Origin: Fomes fomentarius
Lineage: Eukaryota > Basidiomycota > Agaricomycetes > Polyporales > Polyporaceae
Direction: 5' to 3'
Length of the DNA: 64,000 nucleotides
Assembly (NCBI GenBank): GCA_022606135.1
Contig: JABYQN010000011.1
Span: 930,001-994,000 of the forward strand
In this document: positions 56,181 to 64,000 of the stretch, one piece after another
Layout of the letters: the number at the start of each line of letters is the position of its first letter
Numbering within the stretch: the stretch's first letter is position 1
Position numbers and translations under genes: made by a program
Notes under the pieces: model-generated
Told to the model about the DNA's origin: nothing
The model's database searches: none
The model's input: only the letters and a program-made list of their open reading frames with translations

Positions 56181-57753
56181 CTAACTATGCGATGGATACA
56201 TCTGGTATACAGGCGACAACGTGGAAGCAACAGTGCGTTCCTCAACTTCAAGAAAGCTCTCATCTTGTCCTGGCCGTCCACCGGCAATCCGCACTCTGCC
56301 ATTGACAGATCTTCTCCGCACTGGCCGAGGGCTCAGTGCCCTCAGCCCATCAGGTCCGGGGTGGGATTGTGCTGCACTCGGAGGTGTATTGGTCCAGACG
56401 TCCTCGTTCGCTCGAGGTATTGCTGGCAGGATCGGCATGAAAGGATGTGGTGAATCATCGTCGCGCACGGTACGCTTGTCTCTTCGGACCATCTCTACCT
56501 CCTCTCCAACGAGATTCTCAAGAGATTTTCCGTGCGCTGGCATTTCCACATTATCCGATACTCTTGAATGGACCTGGAGTGTCGATTCTGAAGAGGGGGC
56601 GAGCTGTGATTGCTCCAGCGCAATGCACACTCTGTGCCGTCCTGTCGATCCGTCGAGTTCGACATGGCGGTTGACTGAGGATCTGCGAAATGGAAATCAG
56701 GTGAGCGTGCGTCTAGAGGCTCATTGTACTCCTCACCAAATGGAGCCAGCTCCCTGTCACTGTCGCGAACCGCTCGTTTCCTCCTGCGCCACCACCACGC
56801 AGCCAGCCCAACCGTCGAGAAAAGCACCGCAGCCGCTATAGCGACACCGATTATGGCGTTTGGTGCCATTACTGGAGATCCTGGAGCCCGATCAAGCGAA
56901 CCTGTGGGAGTGTCTGTACCTGCCTCTCCTGAAGCATCCGCCGACTGCAACGCCTGTAGTGGGACAAGTCCTGAGTCCGACGGAGCACGTGGTGTCAATG
57001 CGGGTGACGCATTCAGTGTACTGTCACCTGGGGCATCGGTCTCTCGCGAGAATGTCTGTTTCGAGGTACCATCTGTGTTGGATGGCTGGATAGCCGGTGT
57101 GCCCATTGGTTGCCCTTTGCCCGTGTTCGTCAGCTCGTTCTGCGTAGTCTGTGACTGTGACTCTGGAGACGTCTGCACGCCCTGCGTACCCTGGGACCCC
57201 ACTGGCACCTCGATCTGGACGAAATCGAACCAAAACTGGTCCCCGAGATTCGTGATCGTCAATGTATGCTCTCCATATGATATCTCGTCGGACCGGAAGA
57301 ACTGGCGGCGATACTGCCAACGCGTATTCGTACTGGGAGGACTGTAGATCGTCGGCTCGCCGCCGTCAATGGAGTACTGCGATCTCATCGCGAACGTCCC
57401 GACATTGTAAGCGCCGTACACCGCTGCCCTAAAGCCTGGTCCCGTTATTTCATGTGCAAAAGCAGATTGACACAGGTGTGCTCAGATTCTTGTACAGGGA
57501 TCGGAAGCTATTGTTACTGACCTGTGAAGGACAATGTCGCAGTGGATCCAGAGACGTTTGAGAACATGAGCGTCCCGCCGTAGTTGTTCATTGGGGTATC
57601 TGGGACGCCTGGGTTGGGTATCCAATATTCGCGGAATTGCACTCTTGAGTCCGCATCATCAATCGTCACGATACCGCCTTGACCCTGCGTGTAGTCGAGC
57701 ACAAGGAGAACAGCGAGGGTAATGAGGAGGCTGGTGCGAGTGCGGACGGGCAT
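56181..57753 (-). CDS. Single-TM surface protein with galactose-binding-like ectodomain
   Basis: Three exons (57753-57522, 57435-56730, 56682-56181), 479 residues. A signal peptide (RTSLLITLAVLLVLDYTQGQ) is followed by a beta-sandwich type ectodomain: TIDDADSRVQF, SGSTATLSFTGFRAAVYGAY, SQYSIDGGEPTIYSPP, YGEHTLTITNLGDQFWFDFVQIEV. This pattern is frequent in basidiomycete membrane proteins and resembles carbohydrate-binding folds. A Ser/Thr/Gln-rich stalk, a TM helix (IIGVAIAAAVLFSTVGLAAWWW), RRRKR and a cytoplasmic tail follow. The second intron is 47 nt (GTACAA...TTCGCAG) and shifts frame into the true tail (SSVNRHVELDGSTGR); without it the protein ends in unrelated sequence. Probably a cell-surface sensor or wall anchor; this is inference from topology. 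It is not homologous to A-C. Confidence 0.78.
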
Positions 57754-60276
57754 ACCGATGGCGGACAGGACATGGGTGAAAAGGTGGCGGCGATACATCA
57801 TATGCACTCTCTTCCCACTGGTCCCTCATAGTATTAGAATGACTGCGAGATCGCAGTGCTCAGGGGGAATTGTGAAGATGTTACGGAACATGTTTGCATC
57901 GTCAAGCTTTCCAAAGGCTCTCAGCATCATGGTTCTTTGAATCGGCCAAGGAGGGCTCTTTTTGGTTCTCATTCTGATCATCAATTCCACCGGCAAGCTC
58001 AAGGTACTGTTAAGATACCGATGATCAGTCGCAATTCAATAGTCAGATCGACAAGGCTCTGTAGACTATATCACTCTATGCACCACTGGCAGCAGCTAGC
58101 CCCAGAGGCAGAGAGACATCAGAGAGGCGGGAAGACATTAGCGAGGCCACACTTCAGTCCTCTTCTACAGAAAGCGTGTGAAGTGTTTGTGACTGGTCCC
58201 CAGCTGAAGGAGATTGCATGCCTCCCGGGCCCAGCATTGCGAACAGCACAGCAGCACAGCTTAGTATGTTGCACCGAACTACACCAGTGGCAAAGTCACT
58301 GCCATCTGTCTCAAGCCAGAAAGGAGTGAAATTATCCAGTCAAGCCTGACCAGAAAGCACCATTCTTTGGATGACGGGGTGGAAACTTCGTTGTCGTGCA
58401 TTGTGCATCGGTGAATAATTGGTTATTCATTTGTCAACCTGATTGTGTATAACACCTAGAGGAGGGCTGATATCCGTAGATCCTAGGCAGAATGCTCAGG
58501 GCGGAGGCAACTTATGAGGAGAACTTGCCGAGTTCCTGAACGACCTGCTGAGACCGGTCATTGTTGAATGTGAAGTCGAACAGATACGTAAGTAGGGCAT
58601 AGTGACCTTTCACTATATCATGGATTAGACGGGGATCAATCGATAAAAGTGACGCTAGGGATAACAGATTATTAGCTGGTAGCTGGTGAAAGTACACATC
58701 GTCCCGGCTTTTTGACACCCGGCGATGTCGACTCAACCTATCCTCAGGGGGTAGGAGCTTGGAAGGGGTCCGGCTGTTCACTGTCTGCGCCCTTATGCAT
58801 ACGTCGGACACTAAACGTAAACACGAAAACACTCGATTGGTCACGAACTTGCACAGACACTACGTTGAACCGGTGACATAGCCCAGAACATCCTTGCACA
58901 ATCCCAGAGGTGCTCTATGGAACAAACGTGAGTTGCCTGTCATGTATGCAGACGATGAAGAGAAACGGCGTACCACTGAATGTGCCTGTGAACATCACAG
59001 ACTTGAACGTGCAGGTTATTCTTGCAGATGAAGGCTACTATGTGGTGGAAAGTACGTCGACGTCAGCGTATCGGCGATGGCAGATGAATCGAACGAGTTG
59101 ATGTTCGCAGTGTTTCCAAGTCGCCACAGCGTGCAACTGGGGAGCAGTGGAGAACCCTGCCTCATCCGATCACCACGAATACCAAGGTGCGAACGGGCGT
59201 ACCTGCGCTGCAAGATCCATATGAAACATTCCCAGCACAGCGAGGTGCTGGCCCTGCCGGCAGCTGGGCGTGCAAGTCGGCCCCGCCGCGACGTGAATAT
59301 CGGCGAGGGAGATGTGAGCTGGGAGACGTGTCATTTAACACGATGCAGAGGGAAAATAGGGTAAAGACAGAGGGACCGTGACGACTAAGATTGGAGAAGA
59401 TAAAGATAGGTCCAACGGATGTATCGTCTTTTTGTACGGTCTCTGTAGGCGCCAGTGCAGGAGAGCAGCCGCAGCACAAGGTCTGGGGTAGTGCTGGAGC
59501 GTGCCGCAGCCGCGAAGAAGCTCTCTTTACCGCAGTTTGATCTTTACCGCAGTTTGATGGAGCGGCTGGCCACCGTGGGCTCTTTCGTCTAGGTGTGGAA
59601 GACCTGCAGCATGAGAAGACCAGTGTGAAGGACACGATATTGGCGCACGGTATGGAATGACGCTGCGGTAGGCGGATCACACTCACGGGCTCGGATGCAA
59701 GCACCTGCGCTGCAGCAATACGGAGACTGGGGAGAAGTCGTTACCTCTACTCTCAGTAATCGTCGTGCCTTCATCACCCACGCGCATGCACACATATACA
59801 GCGATGTCTCCATGCAACAGTATATCAGAAACAAGGCGCCACAACAGCCAACGTAACTAGACCATAGAAACCACAATCAAGATTCGGCTTGCATACGGAT
59901 ACCAACATCTTGAATCAGACAGCAAACGTGGATCATCACAAGAACGAAGAACGGTATGCAATACGAGAGCAAAGATCATCACAAGTCATACCTCGAACAT
60001 CATACGAACTTCAAGTCCATGCATGCGATTCAAAGGGGGACCTCCCGAGACGCCGACACCGGGTCCCAGATGAGCTCTCCAGTCAGAATCGCATGCGGAC
60101 CAATCGTACAACAGGCACCACACGGTGTCGCCAAACGACAACACCATAGGGACCACTTCCTACGCCACATGTCAGTGCCAGCGATGTACAAACCGTTCAA
60201 ACCCGTAGCGGCACATGCGGCCACACATTGCAAAGGATACGACGACGTACCAAATCGTTCGGCAGATTTTCTAAAC
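57754..60276. other. 2.5-kb gene-poor region
   Basis: No recognisable gene or RNA. One perfect 17-nt tandem duplication lies at 59524-59557. The minus-strand frame 59162-59704 has no domain. Confidence 0.45.
59524..59557. repeat. Two perfect tandem copies of a 17-nt unit
   Basis: The unit TCTTTACCGCAGTTTGA occurs twice head to tail, with no spacer. Confidence 0.9.
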
Positions 60277-61743
60277 TCAAGCAGACATCTCTGCCTTGGT
60301 TGCTTTAAGCTTCTTTGCTTCCCGTTGTGCAATCCTTTCCTCCTTTTGCTGCTTGATCGATGCACTGATCTCTGGATGCTTTTTCATGATGTGATCATCA
60401 CGGTCACCCTTCCTGCTATATCCCTCGGTGCTTTTCTTGCACCCCTCGACGTTGCATTTGAATGGACGCAGGCCGCGGTGCACCTTCTCCATATGCTCCA
60501 GCAGGTTGTGGCTGCGGGCGAACGCTGTAAGGACTATCAGCATAGAACACGATCGAGAGCACAGAAGCTCACATTTACGACAGCCCTCCCAAGTGCAGCA
60601 ATGGATCTTTTCCGTCGACTGCTTCCGACCCTGCGGCTTGTTCGAAGGCGACCCGCTGGTGGAGCTGCCAGGTTCTTCGCCATCGTGCGGCACGGAAGAC
60701 ATGGTCGACGTACGAGTGCTCTTCGAACGAAGATGAAGGCCTTCCTGCTGCAGGGTGCGAGACGGACGAGTGTCCAGGTCATGCACATCCCGGTCGCCGT
60801 GCTGCAGGAAGTGAGCATGGCGACTGCCAGAGTGCACCTGCATGCCGGTACCCAGACCAAGAGCACCTGCCGTGGCAGCATCAGGAGGATACTGCAGCTG
60901 CGGCTGCTCTTGGTCACGCTTGAGGGACTGGGGGGCCCGATATGCGGGTGCGGGTTCCGAATTCAACAACGCTGGGTTTATCGCACCTGAAGCGTTATAA
61001 TGCATCGATGCGCTCCTTTGCGGTGGCGTGACCGAGTGACTGCCGGAAGTCATGGTATGACGAGCGCCGCTCCAATTGGCGATGGACGAATAAGAGGACT
61101 GCACGGAGATTGGGAGGCATGGGTCCTCAAACGAGGGGTATTTATGGAAGCCATGCACAGACGACGCGGCAGCATGACTGAGCTGCTGCCTCAGCGGCTG
61201 CGCATGGCGAGTGGATTGGGGGCCCAACTGAGAGGGAATTAAAGACGATGCACCTGCGTCGGGGAACATCACATAGTCGTTGAAGTGTCCCTCGTTCAGA
61301 TAAGCGTGCATGCCTCCGTTTGCACTATACTCCTCACGTGCACCAGCCTCTGGCGCGCCTGATTTCCCTGAATCGGAATAGGTACCAACGTAGTAGGATG
61401 TCGATGGTGTTTGTGGTACGACGGTCGAAGCCGACGAGGTCGTGTTCCTCGACGCGGTAGAGGGGGTGTTGCTCGATGCGGAATATGTAGAGCAACGGTC
61501 CGATTGAATCGGAAGCCCCGGGCCTAGTCCAGGCGTGGCATAGGAAAGCGGGATCGGGACGTCGCAGTCGTCCAGATCAGAGTTGAGCGACTCGAGGAAA
61601 CGCTCGAAATCGACGGGGTCGGCCCACTCATTGGCGTTCCGTTGAGGTGCTACGATCTGCTGAGGTTGAGGCTGAGTGCACGGATGCTGGTGAAAGTCGT
61701 CGGAGACGGTGTTATACTGGTACTGGAAAATATTGGGATCCAT
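60277..61743 (-). CDS. Two-finger C2H2 zinc-finger transcription factor
   Basis: Two exons (61743-60573, 60524-60277), 472 residues. A Ser/Thr/Gln-rich N-terminal half (PTPSTSYYVGTY-like, likely activation region) leads to two C-terminal fingers. Finger 1 has the Cys pair in CTWEGC and the His pair at H401/H406 after KSFARSHNLLE. Finger 2 has C414/C419 in CNVEGC and H435/H440 in RDDHIMKKH. The intron (GTGAGC...CTTACAG, 48 nt) falls inside finger 1 and is in frame; if retained it inserts 16 residues between the Cys and His pairs and would destroy the finger. A Lys/Arg-rich tail (REAKKLKATKAE) could be a nuclear signal. Start MDPNIFQYQ chosen; in-frame ATGs up to 61830 exist. Target genes unknown. 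Confidence 0.88.
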   Translation of the reverse strand: MDPNIFQYQYNTVSDDFHQHPCTQPQPQQIVAPQRNANEWADPVDFERFLESLNSDLDDCDVPIPLSYATPGLGPGLPIQSDRCSTYSASSNTPSTASRNTTSSASTVVPQTPSTSYYVGTYSDSGKSGAPEAGAREEYSANGGMHAYLNEGHFNDYVMFPDAGASSLIPSQLGPQSTRHAQPLRQQLSHAAASSVHGFHKYPSFEDPCLPISVQSSYSSIANWSGARHTMTSGSHSVTPPQRSASMHYNASGAINPALLNSEPAPAYRAPQSLKRDQEQPQLQYPPDAATAGALGLGTGMQVHSGSRHAHFLQHGDRDVHDLDTRPSRTLQQEGLHLRSKSTRTSTMSSVPHDGEEPGSSTSGSPSNKPQGRKQSTEKIHCCTWEGCRKCELLCSRSCSMLIVLTAFARSHNLLEHMEKVHRGLRPFKCNVEGCKKSTEGYSRKGDRDDHIMKKHPEISASIKQQKEERIAQREAKKLKATKAEMSA

Positions 61744-62372
61744 GCGCGTATAGACGATGGTCGTCCGGCAACTCTGGTGGTACTGAAGATGATGCAATGG
61801 GAGAGCGCCGTTCGGTAACTTTATCCCAGCCATGACCATGCTGCGGCCCATTTCCCATAACCTCACTCACGGGCAGAATACGCTACATTCAGACGGTCGA
61901 CGAACACACGAAATACAGAAAGAACGTCAAGAGAGACAGCGAATAAACAACTTCAAAGCTTCGCCAATTCGAGTCTGTTTCCGTGAGTTCGTCTGCACGT
62001 CCACCGGAACCGTTGTTGCTGCAGCAAGTGCCAGAAGCTACATAGACATGGCCATGAGGTGCTGAATGAGTTGAAGGAGCTGGAGGCCCTGGAGGAGTCA
62101 TCCACGGGAAGACGGGAGGGCGGAGGAGGTTGCGACACTCGACGCGATATCTCTGTTCTACGTGTCGTACTCAACGAGGCACCGACGGCAGAAAGGAAAT
62201 GGGATCACCAATCAGCATTCCCTCCAAACTCAGTCCAAATTGTGCACGAGAAAGGCCCTCGGAGGCCGTCAAGTCAGCTCTAGTTCCTCTACGTTCCCAC
62301 CGCTGACGCCATGTTATGTACCGCATTACCGCAGGCAACGGTGCCACAACAGTATAGTGCGATGCATCAAAT
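61744..62372. other. Intergenic between two minus-strand genes
   Basis: Promoter and leader of the two-finger gene and 3' UTR of the arabinofuranosidase. Nothing else seen. Confidence 0.5.
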
Positions 62373-64000
62373 CTAAGATGCACTAAGATCGAGGACGAGT
62401 AGCGTGAACGAATGCTCCCGGAATGTCCACTGCCCACCCCACTTCTCGGTGCGCGTCTTCACGCTCACCTCATTCTCCTTGCCCCACCCATTCCGCGCCG
62501 TCACATCCGCATGCCATAGCTCATGCACCTCCACTTCCGCCCCGACATTCTCGAACGCGACGCGCAAAGGGACGTGGTAAGTCTCCGTCTCGCTCCGGTT
62601 CACCACCGCGACGCGCAGGCTCCGCGCCTTCGTCTCCGGGTCGGTGTGCAGCACGGCAGACGCGTCGAGGTCTTTCGGAAGTCCCTTGATGTTCGATATC
62701 CAACCGGGCAGGGTCTCTCCAGCAAACGTTGGAGAGGCGACCGAGACGCTCACGGAGACTCCTTCGCGCATGTAGCGCGAGAAGAGGTACAGAGGCCAGT
62801 AAATGGTCTGGCGGAACAGTCCTGTTGGACTATCGCCTCGCGTCAGCATCCGTAGTGCGCGTATATACGCGCGGAAGGTACCTTGTGATGAGCGGAGAGA
62901 TGACGTTGACGCTTTGTGCGATACATGCAATGTCGACTACGTCCGCTTGACGGACGAAGACGTTGAGCCAGGACGCCATCGCGAGCGCGTCGGCGAAGTT
63001 GTAGAACTGCTCCAGGCCGTTCTCCGGAGTGCCTGGTGAGTCATATTGAGTGCTGCTGACCCATATCTATGAGATTCACCAGCGCGACTGACCGATTGTC
63101 TCGTCCCAGACACCATACTCGTCGAACGCGATTTTCAAAGGTTTGCTCACGTTCTTAGCGAAGCGCTGCACATCGCCCCGCGTGAGCTCCGTCACCAGAC
63201 TACGCCACGCATACGCTCACCGCCTTGTTGATTAGCCACTTGCAGACCTCAACTGAGTACTCTGCCGCGTCTGGACCATATACAGTCCGCCCATACTCGC
63301 GCTCAGCCTGCGTGCGATCGCGAGGCCCGAACCCTGTGTACAAGTGAATGCTGCTCGCATCAGCGATATGCAAAGTCGGCGACTCCTACAAGCTCACCTA
63401 TGCAAGTCGACCTTATCGGCCAACTCGTCCAGCACTATCCCATCCCATCTGTTGATCCCGGTTTCTCCGCATCCAACAAGGATGACATTTGGGTCAACCA
63501 GACGAATCGCATGCGCCCACTGCCGTGCCTTCGTTGCGTACGCCTCAGGAGATTGCTGTCCGACCTGCCACTCACCCCAGACTTCGTTTCCCAGACCCCA
63601 ATACTTGACGCCGTGCGGTTCATCGCGGCCGGTGTACTTGCGGCGCAGGTTTGCGTAGTAGCTGCCGCAGCGCAATGTGAGTGGCATCCTCCATTTGATA
63701 GTTGTCTTGACTCACGTGTCTCCTGTGCCATTGCAGTACTCGATCCAGTGAAGCGCGTCCTCAAGCGTTCCGGTACCCATGTTCAAGACGATGTACGGCT
63801 CGATATTTGCCGCGCGGCACCATGCGATATACCTGAGGGCGGATCCCTTAGATCTGAGATCATCCGTGCGTTGTGGCGACTAGGTCACTCACTCGTCTGT
63901 CCCGAACTGATTGCTCTCCTCGCCATTCCATGCCAACTCCGGTCGCCGCTTTCGCTCCTCCTTAGGCCCGATCCCGTCCTTCCAATTATACGAGCTGACA
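62373..64000 (-). CDS. GH51 alpha-L-arabinofuranosidase (5' end outside window)
   Basis: Releases terminal arabinose from arabinoxylan and arabinan; GH51 retaining enzymes use two Glu. The acid/base Glu is in [13 protein letters not shown] and the nucleophile in [12 protein letters not shown]. Exons read from the right edge: to 63893 ([18 protein letters not shown]), 63832-63716, 63661-63398, from 63350, to 63093, 63032-62882, 62829-62373. The family blocks [39 protein letters not shown] and VISPLITS are all present, and a C-terminal beta domain ends LLVLDLSAS. Between 63226 and 63190 the frame changes and the only intron-like piece at the obvious borders is 21 nt. A 64-nt intron (GTACTC...GCGTAG) keeps frame but deletes plausible GH51 sequence, so this joint is open. 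Works with the secreted esterase at 44.6 kb in hemicellulose breakdown (inference). Confidence 0.92.

Noticed and set aside
59162..59704. 180-codon minus-strand frame
   Set aside because: No domain, no codon pattern different from background, and it spans the 17-nt tandem repeat.

Overview
The window looks like a piece of an agaricomycete (basidiomycete) nuclear genome, most likely a polypore. Genes are dense and are cut by many short GT-AG introns of roughly 47-80 nt. There are several F-box/leucine-rich proteins, a microbial-type sesquiterpene synthase, a family of small-ectodomain single-pass membrane proteins typical of mushroom-forming fungi, and no operon, ribosome-binding-site or bacterial signature. 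All gene models below were joined by hand from reading frames and splice signals. Where I give exon lists, the exon lengths add up in frame.

Layout. 1-2.2 kb: the tail of one F-box paralogue and a second one with an in-frame stop. 3.3-4.3 kb: a small single-pass membrane protein and an intron-bearing tRNA-Gln(TTG). 5.5-7.1 kb (-): a complete sesquiterpene synthase with a 9-nt exon, with no tailoring enzymes beside it. 10.4-14.1 kb (+): a 16-exon MFS transporter with a very long acidic and Ser/Arg-rich cytoplasmic loop. 14.7-17.4 kb (-): a C2H2 zinc-finger regulator. 18.0-18.4 kb (-): a 92-residue membrane protein. 19.1-19.8 kb (+): an isochorismatase-like hydrolase. 21.1-22.6 kb (-): an F-box protein that shares a 253-bp divergent promoter with the selective-autophagy scaffold ATG11 (22.8-28.1 kb, +). 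31.2-33.4 kb (+): a sugar transporter. 36.3-36.9 kb (-): an acidic hypothetical protein.

38-53 kb is the accessory part. It holds three members (A, B, C) of a signal-peptide / Cys-rich ectodomain / single-TM / Ser-Pro-rich-tail family, plus one decayed copy. These are interleaved with two near-identical F-box genes and a secreted GDSL esterase. The segment '3' end of the membrane-protein gene + F-box gene' has been duplicated in tandem (about 39.4-41.7 and 41.7-44.0 kb). In each unit one gene has decayed: the F-box gene of the first (4-nt deletion) and the membrane-protein fragment of the second.

53.8-64 kb returns to conserved genes on the minus strand: RAD52, a galactose-binding-like single-TM protein, a two-finger C2H2 factor, and a GH51 alpha-L-arabinofuranosidase cut by the window's right edge.

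Three introns appear to use GC-AG borders, and very short exons occur in at least four genes. An automatic annotation of this region would probably be wrong at several of these places. I found no CRISPR array, rRNA, intact transposon or viral gene.
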